From assembly GCF_041821065.1 (NCBI RefSeq), contig NZ_JBGUAX010000012.1, positions 52,987 through 116,986 on the forward strand: a stretch of 64,000 bases of DNA. Reading direction: 5' to 3'. Source of the stretch: Egicoccus sp. AB-alg2 (lineage in GTDB: Bacteria; Actinomycetota; Nitriliruptoria; Nitriliruptorales; Nitriliruptoraceae). The number at the start of each line of letters is the position of its first letter. Positions within the stretch are counted from its first letter, which is position 1. This document shows, one piece after another, positions 8,011 to 18,548 of the stretch. Below the pieces are notes generated by a model. The model had not been told where the DNA came from, did no database searches, and saw nothing but the letters and a program-made list of their open reading frames with translations. Position numbers and translations under genes: made by a program.

Positions 8011-9231
8011 ATGTTCGACGACCTCCCCACCGCACAGAAGCGGCTCGACGCCGCGACGGCCGAGCTGGACGCGCCCTTCGCGGTCCTCGACCTGGCCGCG
8101 TTCGACGCGAACGGTCGTGACCTGACGCGGCGGGCGGCCGGCAAGCCGATCCGGGTGGCGTCGAAGTCGCTGCGGTGCCGGTGGACCCTGGACCGGGCGC
8201 TGGCGTCCGTGCCGTCGGCCGGCGTCCTGGCGTACACGCTCGCGGAAGCGCTCTGGCTGGCCGAGCACGGCCGCGACGACCTGCTGGTCGCCTACCCGTG
8301 CGCGGACCGCGGTGCGCTGCGGGCCCTGTGCGGGGACGAGGACCTCGCGCGCCGCATCACCGTGACCATCGACGCGGTGGAGCAGCTCGACCTCGTCGAC
8401 GCGGTGGCGCCGGCGGCGGCACGGCCCGCGGTGCGGGTGTGCCTCGACGTCGACGCCTCGCTGCCGCTCGCGGGCGGGCACGTGCGCATCGGCGCTCGGC
8501 GGTCCCCGGTGCGCTCACCCGCCGAGGCCGCCGCGCTGGCCCGCGCGGTCGTGACCCGTCGCGGGTTCGTGCTCGACGGGATGATGGCGTACGAGGCGCA
8601 GGTCGCCGGCGTCGGCGACGACCCCACGTACGGCCGCTGGCGCACGCCGGCGATCCGGGCGCTGCGCCGCCGGTCGGTGACCGAGTTCGCCCGTCGGCGC
8701 GCCGCGATCGTCGCCGCCGTCCGTGCCGTCGCCTCGGATGCCGGCCAGCCGCTGCGCTTCGTGAACGGCGGTGGCACCGGCTCGCTGGAGACCACCGCCG
8801 CCGAGCGCGCCGTCACCGAGGTCGCCGCCGGCTCCGGGTTCTACGGCCCGGCGCTGTTCGACGACTATCGCGACTTCACGCCGCGGCCGGCGGTGCTGTT
8901 CGCGCTGCCGGTGGTGCGCCGTCCGGGCCCGGGCGTCGCGACCGTGCTCGGTGGCGGCTACGTCGCCTCCGGCCCAGCCGGGCCGGACCGGCTGCCCCGC
9001 CCGGTGCTACCGGCCGGCCTGTCGCTCACCGGGACGGAGGGCGCGGGCGAGGTGCAGACACCGGTGCGCGGGCCGGCCGCCGACGGGCTACGCGTCGGCG
9101 ATCGGGTGTGGTTCCGGCATGCGAAGGCCGGCGAGTTGTGCGAGCACTTCGAACGCCTGCACGTGATCGCCGACGACGCGGCCCCGTTCGCGGTGCCCAC
9201 CTACCGCGGCGAGGGGCAGCGCTTCCTGTGA
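8011..9231 (+). CDS. Alanine racemase N-domain PLP enzyme (amino acid deaminase/aldolase type)
   Basis: Resembles the D-threonine-aldolase-like 'amino acid deaminase/aldolase' group. The N-terminal TIM barrel carries the PLP lysine in RVASKSLRC near residue 50. FVNGGGTGSLETT near 251-263 is the phosphate-binding loop, and the C-terminal barrel ends with the metal-type RVWFRHAKAGELCEHF. ATG 8011 is preceded by GAGGAGG; a GTG at 7990 is less well spaced. Length is 406 residues. It faces a D-arabinono-1,4-lactone oxidase gene; these two families are often neighbours in actinobacteria, hinting at a shared pathway whose substrate is unknown. Confidence 0.8.
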   Translation: MFDDLPTAQKRLDAATAELDAPFAVLDLAAFDANGRDLTRRAAGKPIRVASKSLRCRWTLDRALASVPSAGVLAYTLAEALWLAEHGRDDLLVAYPCADRGALRALCGDEDLARRITVTIDAVEQLDLVDAVAPAAARPAVRVCLDVDASLPLAGGHVRIGARRSPVRSPAEAAALARAVVTRRGFVLDGMMAYEAQVAGVGDDPTYGRWRTPAIRALRRRSVTEFARRRAAIVAAVRAVASDAGQPLRFVNGGGTGSLETTAAERAVTEVAAGSGFYGPALFDDYRDFTPRPAVLFALPVVRRPGPGVATVLGGGYVASGPAGPDRLPRPVLPAGLSLTGTEGAGEVQTPVRGPAADGLRVGDRVWFRHAKAGELCEHFERLHVIADDAAPFAVPTYRGEGQRFL

Positions 9232-9319
9232 CGCTCACGCCTCGGTCGCCGGCTCCTCGGCGAGGGCTGCGGCAACCGTCGCAGGCCGCGGCGCCACGGT
9301 TCGGTGCCAGCGCGTCGCT

Positions 9320-10645
9320 TCAGCCGACCAGGCCGAGGACGCGGTCGAGGTGGGGGTTGCGGAAGCGGCCATGCGGGTCGAGGCGGGACCGGACGGCGGC
9401 GAAGCGGTCCCAGGCCGGGTAGCGCGGCCGCAGGTCCTTCGCGGTGGCGGGGTGTCGCTTGCCCCAGTGCGGCCGCGCGCCATGGTGACGCGCCCGTTCC
9501 CAGACGCCGGCGAAGTAGTCGGCGAACGGCATGCCGGCGTAGGCGTGGACGGCGACGTAGACGGTGTCACGCCCGTACGCCGGCGACAGCAGGGCGTCGT
9601 CACCCGCCGACGTCCGGATCTCGATGGGGAAGTTCACCGGCAGCCGCCGCCGGCGGACGAACCGCAGGACCTCGCGGACCAGCGGGATGCCGGCTTCCCG
9701 GGGCAACGCCAACTCCATCTCCGTGAACCGCACGTCGCGGGGGCTCGCGAAGATGCGGTGCGCCTCGTCGACACGGGGCGCGTCGCCCGCCAGCCGCGAC
9801 ACGGTGCGGTTCAGTGTCGGGATCGCACCCGGCAGGCGACGGCCCAGGCGGCAGGTGGCGTCCAGCAGGTGCGTCGCCAGCAGCCGGTCGTACGCCCACC
9901 GCGTGACCGCCGGGCGCGGCCGGGACGGCCCTTCGGCCGGATCGTTGGTGCGGGTGAGCGCGTGCCCGCTGTACGGGAAGGCGTAGGCCTCGAAGTGGCG
10001 GTGGGCGTGCGCGCGGTCGAGGAAGCCGTCGAGCACCTCGTCCACCGGCTCGACACGGTCGTGACCGTGCAGCCGGTAGGCGGCGGTCGCCTGCAGCGTG
10101 ACCTCGGTGACGACCCCGAGCGCGCCGAGGCCCACCCGTGCAGCCAGGAACGGGTCGCCGTCGGCAGCCGTGAGCTCGTGCACCGCGCCGACCCCGTCGA
10201 CGAGCTGCAGCGCGACGACCTGGGTGGCCAGGTTGCCGAGGCTCGCCCCGGTGCCGTGGGTGCCCGTCGCGATCGCCCCCGCCACGGTCTGGCGGTCGAT
10301 GTCGCCGAGGTTCTGGAAGGCGAGGTCCGCGCCGAGGAGGAGCTCGGCGAGGCGGCCGAGGCGCACGCCGGCCTGTAGGCGCACCTGCTGGCGGTCGACG
10401 TCGACGGCGAGGATCCGGTCCATCGCACCGAGGTCGACCAGCACCCCGTCGGTGGGCACCAGCGGCGTGAACGAGTGCCCGGAGCCGGCGGGCCTGACGG
10501 CGAGCCCCTCACCGGCGGCCCGGTCGACGAGCCGCGTGACGTCCCGGGTCGTGCGCGGCCGCTCGATCCGGCCGGGCGTGCACGTGAGCTCCCGCGACCA
10601 GTTCGACCAGGCCGCGAGTCGCGGCTCAGTCGTCGGCGCGCTCAC
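9320..10645 (-). CDS. D-arabinono-1,4-lactone oxidase family FAD oxidoreductase
   Basis: A 441-residue aldonolactone oxidase. The N-terminal PCMH-type FAD domain shows VRPAGSGHSFTPLV and GTHGTGASLGNL; the C-terminal ALO domain ends in the typical RPHWGKRHP, followed by RSRLDPHGRFRNPHLDRVLG. Family members oxidise sugar lactones or alditols with O2 or a dye acceptor; the actual substrate cannot be told from sequence. The GTG at 10645 overlaps the end of the kinase gene by 20 bases and gives the expected N-terminus (NWSRELTCTPGRIERP). It converges on the PLP-enzyme gene. Confidence 0.88.
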   Translation of the reverse strand: MSAPTTEPRLAAWSNWSRELTCTPGRIERPRTTRDVTRLVDRAAGEGLAVRPAGSGHSFTPLVPTDGVLVDLGAMDRILAVDVDRQQVRLQAGVRLGRLAELLLGADLAFQNLGDIDRQTVAGAIATGTHGTGASLGNLATQVVALQLVDGVGAVHELTAADGDPFLAARVGLGALGVVTEVTLQATAAYRLHGHDRVEPVDEVLDGFLDRAHAHRHFEAYAFPYSGHALTRTNDPAEGPSRPRPAVTRWAYDRLLATHLLDATCRLGRRLPGAIPTLNRTVSRLAGDAPRVDEAHRIFASPRDVRFTEMELALPREAGIPLVREVLRFVRRRRLPVNFPIEIRTSAGDDALLSPAYGRDTVYVAVHAYAGMPFADYFAGVWERARHHGARPHWGKRHPATAKDLRPRYPAWDRFAAVRSRLDPHGRFRNPHLDRVLGLVG

Positions 10646-11864
10646 GGAGCCATCGTGCCAGGTCGCGTGCCGCGTCGGCCGGGTTCTCCTCCGCGGGGTC
10701 GTCGTCCGCCGCGGGGTCGTCGTCGGTCGCCTCGACGTCCTCGCCGCCACCCGGCTCCGGCGGCGGCGTGTCCGCGCCACCGTCGACCAACTGCAGCAGC
10801 ACGACGACCGCCAGCACGGCGAGCCCCAGCAGCGCCACCAACCGCCACGCCCGTGACCCACCGCCGGGCGCGCCCGGCGCGGGCGCGGTCGCGTCCGGGG
10901 CCGCGTCCAGCGGCGCGACCGGGGTGTCGGCGGCCGCGCCGGCGGGCAGCAGCGCCGTCGTCTCGCGCGGCTCGCGCGGCGTGGTGGTCTTCCGCCGGGG
11001 CGGGGGCCCGGCCGGCGTCGGTGCGACGGCCCGCAGGTCCACGGTGGTGTCGTCGGCGACCGCGTCCACGGCCTCCGCCGCCGCCAGTGGGCCGCTCTCC
11101 GCCCATTCCAGCAGGGCGTCCTCCGCCGAGCGGGGCCGCGCCTCGGGGTCGTCGGCGGTCAGGCGGGTCAGCAGCCGACCGAGCCCGACGGGCAGGCCCG
11201 CGACGTCCCGCGCCGGCGTGTCGGACGGGGGCGATCCGGTCAGCAACTCGACCAGCGTCGCTCCCAGCGCGTAGAGGTCGGTCCGGACCGAGGCCGGTGC
11301 CCCGCGCAGGCGCTCGGGCGCCAGGTACGAGCGGGTGCCCAGCACGAAGCCGGTGCGCGTGAGGCCCGGCACGTCGGCGGCTTCCGCGACCCCGAAGTCG
11401 GCAACCTTGACGGCCCCGTCCGGGCCGCACAGCAGGTTGCCCGGTTTCACGTCGCGGTGCAGCACACCGGCCGCGTGGGCGGCCGCGAGCCCGGCGAGCG
11501 CCTGCGCTGCCACCTCGACGACGTCGTAGGGGTCCAGCGGGCCGTCCCGGCGCAGCACGTCCGCGAGGCTCGGGCCGTCGACGAGTTCCATGACGAGGTA
11601 GGGCCGACCGGCCTCCTCGCCGACGTCGTGCACCGTGACGACGTGTGGATCCGTGACACGGGCCGCGGCGCGCGCCTCGCGAAGGAAGCGCTCGCGGGCG
11701 TCGGCGTCCGCGGCGAGGTTGTCCGCCAGCAGCTTCACGGCCACGTCACGGTCCAGCACCGTGTCGCGGGCGCGCCGCACGAGGCCCATCCCGCCCGCAC
11801 CGAGAAGTTCCCCGAGCTCGTACCGGCCGCCGGCGAGCACGTCGGCCGCGCCCGACGCGTTCAC
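10626..11864 (-). CDS. Membrane Ser/Thr protein kinase (PknB-like, no PASTA domains)
   Basis: A 412-residue Hanks-type kinase. In order: Gly loop LGAGGMGLV, catalytic Lys in DVAVKLL, HRDVKPGNLL catalytic loop, DFGVAEA, GTRSYLAPERL, then a Pro/Ala/Thr-rich juxtamembrane linker, one transmembrane segment (ALLGLAVLAVVVLLQLV, about residues 345-362) and a short, very acidic external tail (DDDPAADDDPAEE). All catalytic residues are intact. The GTG start overlaps the stop of the upstream lipoprotein gene in a GTGA, so kinase and lipoprotein are translated together. The acidic tail contrasts with the basic tail of its partner. Confidence 0.92.
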   Translation of the reverse strand: MNASGAADVLAGGRYELGELLGAGGMGLVRRARDTVLDRDVAVKLLADNLAADADARERFLREARAAARVTDPHVVTVHDVGEEAGRPYLVMELVDGPSLADVLRRDGPLDPYDVVEVAAQALAGLAAAHAAGVLHRDVKPGNLLCGPDGAVKVADFGVAEAADVPGLTRTGFVLGTRSYLAPERLRGAPASVRTDLYALGATLVELLTGSPPSDTPARDVAGLPVGLGRLLTRLTADDPEARPRSAEDALLEWAESGPLAAAEAVDAVADDTTVDLRAVAPTPAGPPPRRKTTTPREPRETTALLPAGAAADTPVAPLDAAPDATAPAPGAPGGGSRAWRLVALLGLAVLAVVVLLQLVDGGADTPPPEPGGGEDVEATDDDPAADDDPAEENPADAARDLARWLRERADD

Positions 11865-12466
11865 CCGCGCCCCTTGCCCTCGCCCCGGCCCTTGCCCTCG
11901 TTGCCCTTGCCCTCGTTGCCCTTGCCCTCGCTGCCCTTGCCCGGATTGCCCTTGGCCTCGTCGCGGCCCTTGGCCTCGTCGCGGCCCTTGGCCTCGTCGC
12001 GGCCCTTGGCCTCGTCGCGGTCCTTGGCCTCGTCGGATCCCTCCGCCTGGCCGCCGCCGTCCGCGCCGTCGTCGGCGTCGGCGGCCTCGTCCGTCGCGGC
12101 CGAGTCAGCCGCGGCCACCTCGGCCGGCGCGTCGGGTTCGCAGGTGACGTCCGTGGTGACCTGCTCGGCCACGTACTCGATCCGGGCAACCACGTCGTCG
12201 GGCACCTCGCCGGCGACGTGACCCTCACGGGCCTGGGCGAGCAGGCTCTGGGCCTGTGCGAGCGCGTCGCAGGCGTCGTCACGCTCGAGGTGCCGGGCCA
12301 GCACCTCGGCGCCCTCGGCGAGGTCGCCGGCGACGCCCGTCGTCAGCTCCGAGCCCTCCGCGGAGGAGCACGCGCTCGCGAGTCCCGCCAGCGCCATGAG
12401 CAGGGACGGCACGACGACTCCTCGGCACGACCGAGGAGCGCGGCGACGGAAGGGTGGGACGCGCAT
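11861..12466 (-). CDS. Putative lipoprotein with Lys-rich repeat tail
   Basis: No known family is recognised. With the ATG at 12466 the protein has 201 residues, a basic n-region (PFRRRAPRSCR), a hydrophobic stretch LLMALAGLASAC with a lipobox-like ending, a helical central part (DACDALAQAQSLLAQAREG..., Cys-bearing) and an Ala/Asp-rich linker. The tail consists of (DEAKGR) repeats and then GKGNE/GKGSE repeats. A GTG at 12412 has a better ribosome site (GAGGAG) but would leave almost no signal n-region, so the start is uncertain. It overlaps the kinase gene and probably acts with it outside the membrane. Confidence 0.7.
   Translation of the reverse strand: MRVPPFRRRAPRSCRGVVVPSLLMALAGLASACSSAEGSELTTGVAGDLAEGAEVLARHLERDDACDALAQAQSLLAQAREGHVAGEVPDDVVARIEYVAEQVTTDVTCEPDAPAEVAAADSAATDEAADADDGADGGGQAEGSDEAKDRDEAKGRDEAKGRDEAKGRDEAKGNPGKGSEGKGNEGKGNEGKGRGEGKGRG
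11888..12038. repeat. In-frame 15-bp and 18-bp tandem repeats in the lipoprotein gene
   Basis: On the plus strand, 11888-11942 holds about three copies of a 15-bp unit (CCCTTGCCCTCGTTG type) and 11949-12020 holds four perfect copies of the 18-bp unit CCCTTGGCCTCGTCGCGG, with a fifth imperfect one to about 12038. Both periods are multiples of three, so copy changes would alter tail length without frameshift. Confidence 0.9.
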
Positions 12467-12809
12467 GACCGGGACAGCGTACGGGGGCTCGCCGCCCGCC
12501 CGGCCGGCGCGCGTCGTCCGTCGGACATGGTCCTCGTGCGCGCCACGCCCGGGCGGTTCGCCGACGCCCCGCGCCACGAGCGTCGGGGAAGGTTCCCGCG
12601 GCGCGGCGCGTTGACACTTGACCGGCCTGCGTGCCGGATCGCACGTCCTGTCGCGGCATTCCTTGCGTCGACGCCACTAAGGCCGACGTCCATCCCCTAC
12701 GGACGTGACGTACACCAGAAGACAGCTTTCGAGCTTCCGTTACGATCGTCCGGGCCAACACGAAGTCCTCAGCCGGAGGACTCCCCGGCCCGACGTGGGA
12801 GTCAGTCCT
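12467..12809 (+). promoter_or_regulatory. Intergenic region with candidate clpC promoter
   Basis: This 343-base gap separates the divergent lipoprotein gene and clpC. A TTGACA stands at 12611-12616, but 17 bases on there is only a weak CCGGAT. A better -10-like TACGAT lies at 12741-12746, predicting a leader of about 57 bases. I see no convincing HAIR or ClgR palindrome. Nothing else recognisable is in the gap. Confidence 0.35.
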
Positions 12810-15332
<2,523 letters not shown>

Positions 15333-15360
15333 TCCCGACGGCGGCGGACGACACACCGAC

Positions 15361-15386
15361 GAGGGCGGGCCCACGGGCCCGCCCTC
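15361..15386 (+). terminator. Hairpin terminator after clpC
   Basis: A perfect 12-bp inverted repeat (GAGGGCGGGCCC / GGGCCCGCCCTC) separated by 2 bases lies 28 bases after the clpC stop and is followed by GTTCCGTCCT. It probably ends clpC and also the convergent gene on the minus strand. Confidence 0.75.
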
Positions 15387-15407
15387 GTTCCGTCCTCCAC
15401 CCGCCGG

Positions 15408-16145
15408 CTACACGTGGTGGTGGACCCAGACGTTGGGTTCGACGTACACGGCGTGATCGTGCTCGACGCTGACGTGGACGCGACTGAGCGCGCCGTCGAC
15501 GAACGTGGGACCCGACCGGTCGAGGGGCAGCCCGGTCCACGACCGCCACTGCGCGAGCGTGCCGGGGATGGTCATCGACAGCGGCGCGACCGCCACGACG
15601 TCGGCGCCGGCGCGCACGTGGACCCGCAGCCACGGGTCGTGGGGCAGGCCGTCAGGGCGCGTCCGGAAGGCGTACTCGGCCATGGGGGTGTCGGGTTCGA
15701 GGTGCTTGTGGTTGGGCCGCACCGGCGCGAACAGGTCGCGCAACCCCATGGCGGCGACCGCGTCGCGCAGGGCACCGAGCATCAGCACCGACAGCCCGGT
15801 ACCTCGTAGGTGGGGCAGCACGGAGATCTCCAGCGCCGAGGCCGCTGTCGGCGAGCGGCCCTCCGCGTGGTCGGCCATGCCCCGCTCCAGGATCGCGTCC
15901 CACCCCCGCGCCGGGAGGTCCGCGGGTGGGCCGTCCCAGGCGAAGGTCAGGCCATGCGCCTTGGCGACGGCCCGGTCCTGGTCGTCGACCGCCAGCAACT
16001 GGAGCTGCGGGAAGCGCTCCGGCAGGTGATCCATCAGCCTGGCGACGGGGTCGTGCAGCATGAACGCGGGCCAGCCGTCCGAGAACGCCCACAGCTGGTC
16101 ACCCAGGTCCGGACGCTCGGCGAGCGACACGACACGAACGTCCAC
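15408..16145 (-). CDS. GNAT-like N-acetyltransferase domain protein
   Basis: A 245-residue soluble protein. The central stretch ALEISVLPHLRGTGLSVLML looks like the GNAT acetyl-CoA motif A (R-G-x-G near residues 112-116), followed by an alpha helix and the loop APVRPNHKHLEP. The N-terminus and the beta-rich C-terminus are not recognised. The GTG at 16145 is preceded by GGAG. The gene is divergent from the dtxR-type regulator with a TAGGGT -10 box about 37 bases upstream. The substrate is unknown; the GNAT assignment rests on one motif. Confidence 0.55.
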   Translation of the reverse strand: MDVRVVSLAERPDLGDQLWAFSDGWPAFMLHDPVARLMDHLPERFPQLQLLAVDDQDRAVAKAHGLTFAWDGPPADLPARGWDAILERGMADHAEGRSPTAASALEISVLPHLRGTGLSVLMLGALRDAVAAMGLRDLFAPVRPNHKHLEPDTPMAEYAFRTRPDGLPHDPWLRVHVRAGADVVAVAPLSMTIPGTLAQWRSWTGLPLDRSGPTFVDGALSRVHVSVEHDHAVYVEPNVWVHHHV

Positions 16146-16181
16146 GACGGCATCTCCGCAGGAGGTGGAGGCAGCCGGCGG

Positions 16182-16226
16182 ACCCTAGCCGCTGCCGCGA
16201 CGGTGCCGGCGGCCGCCGGGTAGGCT
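16182..16226. promoter_or_regulatory. Divergent -10 boxes between the GNAT-like gene and dtxR-type gene
   Basis: On the minus strand TAGGGT (16187-16182) serves the GNAT-like gene, and on the plus strand TAGGCT (16221-16226) serves the regulator, with predicted leaders of about 30 and 24 bases. The close, divergent layout would let one DNA-bound regulator control both. Confidence 0.45.
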
Positions 16227-16256
16227 CGACCTTCTACGGGGCGGCAGGAGACCGAC

Positions 16257-16910
16257 GTGAGCCATCAGCCCAGCGAAGCCGTCGAGATGTACCTGCGCAC
16301 GGTCCTCGAGCTGGAGGAGGAGGGCGTGCCGGCCCTCCGCGCCCGGCTCTCCGAGCGGCTGGGGCTGTCGGCACCAGCCGTGTCCGAGGGGGTCGCCCGG
16401 CTGGAGCAGGTCGGGCTGGTCGAGTTGCAGGCGGACCGCACCATCGCCCTGACCTCCCGGGGCCGCGAGCGTGCCGAGCACGTCATGCGCAAGCACCGTC
16501 TCGCCGAGCGGCTGCTGGTCGACGTGCTCGGGCTCGAGCACGAGCACGTCCACGAGGAGGCGTGCCGCTGGGAGCACGTCATCTCCGACCGGGTCGAGGC
16601 CAAACTGCTGGAGTTCCTCGGCAACCCGACCACCTCGCCCTACGGCAACCCGATCCCGGGAGCCACGCCCAGCGAGCAGGAACCGGTCAGCCTGGCCACG
16701 ACCGAGGCCGACGAGGTCGTCATCACCTACATCTCGGAGAAGCTGCAGAGCGACCACGACGTCGTGACCCAGCTGCGCGAGCACGGGATGTGGGCCGGCG
16801 TGCAGGTCAGCGTCGAACGCGGCCCGCGGGCGGTGCGGCTGCGGACCGACGGCCACGAGGTCGAGTTGCCGAGCGACGACGCGAAGCTCGTCTTCGTCAC
16901 CCCCGCCTGA
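16257..16910 (+). CDS. DtxR/MntR-family metal-dependent transcriptional regulator
   Basis: A 217-residue iron or manganese sensor-repressor. The N-terminal winged helix (EMYLRTVLELEEEG, LGLSAPAVSEGVARLEQVGLV) is followed by the dimerisation/metal domain with HRLAERLLVDVLGLEHEHVHEEACRWEH, including the conserved Cys and His ligands, and the Pro-containing YGNPIPG segment. The C-terminal third is the SH3/FeoA-like domain, so the full three-domain DtxR layout is present. GTG at 16257 follows GGCAGGAG. Whether it senses iron or manganese cannot be decided here. Confidence 0.92.
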   Translation: MSHQPSEAVEMYLRTVLELEEEGVPALRARLSERLGLSAPAVSEGVARLEQVGLVELQADRTIALTSRGRERAEHVMRKHRLAERLLVDVLGLEHEHVHEEACRWEHVISDRVEAKLLEFLGNPTTSPYGNPIPGATPSEQEPVSLATTEADEVVITYISEKLQSDHDVVTQLREHGMWAGVQVSVERGPRAVRLRTDGHEVELPSDDAKLVFVTPA

Positions 16911-16918
16911 AACGGCGG

Positions 16919-16943
16919 GTGGCCGCCCCTCAGGGGCGGCCAC
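16919..16943. terminator. Bidirectional hairpin between dtxR-type and SRPBCC genes
   Basis: GTGGCCGCCCCT and AGGGGCGGCCAC form a 12-bp stem around a single base, so the real loop is about 5 bases. It sits 8 bases after the regulator stop and 17 bases after the end of the convergent gene. Confidence 0.75.
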
Positions 16944-16960
16944 GTCGTGGTGCGGTGTGC

Positions 16961-17425
16961 TCAGGTCGTGGGATCCTGGTCGATCTCGCCGCGCCAGGCC
17001 CCGGTCTCCATGCCGCGCTCTTCGATGAAGCCCTTGAAGTTCTCCAGGTCACGCTGGACGTTGCGCTCGATGACACCGGTCGCGTCGCCGACCTTCTCGG
17101 CCCAGTCGGTGGGCTCGATGTCCATCTGCACCATGACGCGGGTCTTGCCCTCGTCGATCTTGTGGAACGTGACGACGCCGGCGTGCTTCGTCTCGCCGCG
17201 GCTGCGCCACGCGACCCGCTGGTCAGGCTCCTGCTCGGTGATGTCGGCATCCCACTCGCGCTCCTGGCCCGCGACGTTCACGACCCAGTGCGTGGTGGCG
17301 TCATCGAGCTGGTCGATGCGCTCGACGTCCTCCATGAACTGAGGGAAGTCCTCGAACTGCGTCCACTGGTCGTAGGCGGTACGCACCGGGACCTCGACCT
17401 CGATCGACTTCTCGATGGTGCTCAT
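16961..17425 (-). CDS. SRPBCC family protein (polyketide cyclase/dehydrase-like)
   Basis: A 154-residue START-like fold protein. The start MSTIEKSIEVEVPVRTAYDQWTQFEDFPQFM and the segment HWVVNVAGQEREWDADI are typical of small SRPBCC proteins that bind hydrophobic ligands. The ATG at 17425 has AGGAG about 5 bases upstream. It is encoded alone, convergent with the DtxR-type regulator. Ligand and role are unknown. Confidence 0.85.
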   Translation of the reverse strand: MSTIEKSIEVEVPVRTAYDQWTQFEDFPQFMEDVERIDQLDDATTHWVVNVAGQEREWDADITEQEPDQRVAWRSRGETKHAGVVTFHKIDEGKTRVMVQMDIEPTDWAEKVGDATGVIERNVQRDLENFKGFIEERGMETGAWRGEIDQDPTT

Positions 17426-17602
17426 GGCGTCTCCTTCTCCGGACGGGAGATCACGATGCCCCGTGATCGGCCGCGCCGCGGGCCGTAATGGCATCCGATG
17501 GTCACCCGACCGGCGGTCACCGGCCGGCGTCCCTGGGATGCAGGCCCCGCCCTGCGCGAGGTCACCGGTGGCGTCCGGGTGTGCCGCGCCGTGCCGGCCG
17601 GG

Positions 17603-17608
17603 TACCGT
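17603..17608 (+). promoter_or_regulatory. Candidate -10 box of mutY
   Basis: TACCGT in the divergent gap fits the TAnnnT pattern and predicts transcription from about 17615, a few dozen bases before the mutY start. This also argues against the much longer upstream reading frame being translated. Confidence 0.4.
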
Positions 17609-17653
17609 TCGCGCGCCCCCGCCACCAAGGTGTTCCTCGTCGTGTCTGCGTCC

Positions 17654-18547
17654 ATGTCCGTCGCCCCTGCGCCGGCACGGGTGCCCACCCTGGCCGAACG
17701 GCTGTTGGGCTGGGCGCGCGAGACCCGGCGCGACCTGCCCTGGCGCCGGACCCGGGACCCCTGGGCGATCCTGGTGTCCGAGCTCATGCTCCAGCAGACG
17801 CAGGTGGCCCGGGTCCTGCCGCGCTACCGCGAGTTCCTCGACCGCTTCCCGACCCCCCAGGCCTGCGCCGACGCCGCGCCGGGCGAGGTCGTGAAGCACT
17901 GGGCCGGGCTCGGTTACAACCGGCGGGCGCTCAACCTGCACCGCACCGCGGTCGCCGTGGTCGAACGTCACGAAGGCCGGCTGCCGGACGACCTCGACGC
18001 CCTGCTGGCCCTGCCCGGTATCGGCCCGTACACGGCGCGGGCCGTGCTGGCCTTCGCCTTCGAGCGCGACCACGGCGTCGTCGACACCAACGCGGCCCGG
18101 TTCCTGGCCCGCGCCGTCGCCGGTCGTCGCCTCCAGGCCCGCGAGGCACAGGCGCTGGCCGACGCGCATGTCCCACCTGGTGCAGCGTGGGAGTGGAACC
18201 AGGCGGTCCTGGACCTCGGCGCGACCGTCTGCGTGAAGCGCGGTCCGCGCTGCGAACGCTGTCCGCTGCAGTCCACCTGTGCCTGGTTCGCCGCCGGCCT
18301 GCCGGACCCCGATCCCGCCGACGGCAGCGCCGGTACCTCGACGCCGCAGGCGCGTTTCGAGGGCTCCGACCGCCAGGGACGCGGCCGGCTGGTGCAGGCG
18401 CTGCGAACGGGACCGCTGGAGATCGCCCGGCTGGCCGACGTCGCAGGCTGGCCCGACGACCCCGACCGTGCCCACCGCATCGCCGACGCGCTGGTCCAGG
18501 AGGGGCTCGCGGAGTACGTCGACGGCCAACTCGCACTGCCGCACTGA
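17654..18547 (+). CDS. mutY: A/G-specific adenine DNA glycosylase
   Basis: MutY removes adenine mispaired with 8-oxoguanine. Seen in order: LMLQQTQVARVLPRY, the helix-hairpin-helix LPGIGPYTARAVLAFAF, the catalytic Asp in VVDTNAARF, and the four [4Fe-4S] cysteines C-x6-C-x2-C-x5-C (CVKRGPRCERCPLQSTC). The C-terminal MutT-like domain is absent, as is common in actinobacteria; instead a short winged-helix-like end (LVQALRTGPLEIARLADVAG) is present. ATG 17654 gives 297 residues; GTG 17642 is also possible. The helicase gene starts 2 bases after the stop, so the two are an operon. Confidence 0.93.
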   Translation: MSVAPAPARVPTLAERLLGWARETRRDLPWRRTRDPWAILVSELMLQQTQVARVLPRYREFLDRFPTPQACADAAPGEVVKHWAGLGYNRRALNLHRTAVAVVERHEGRLPDDLDALLALPGIGPYTARAVLAFAFERDHGVVDTNAARFLARAVAGRRLQAREAQALADAHVPPGAAWEWNQAVLDLGATVCVKRGPRCERCPLQSTCAWFAAGLPDPDPADGSAGTSTPQARFEGSDRQGRGRLVQALRTGPLEIARLADVAGWPDDPDRAHRIADALVQEGLAEYVDGQLALPH

Positions 18548-18548
18548 C

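Noticed and set aside
12467..12809. HspR (HAIR) or ClgR operator before clpC
   Set aside because: Only partial half-sites such as TTGAC or GGTTCGCC are present, with no proper inverted partner.
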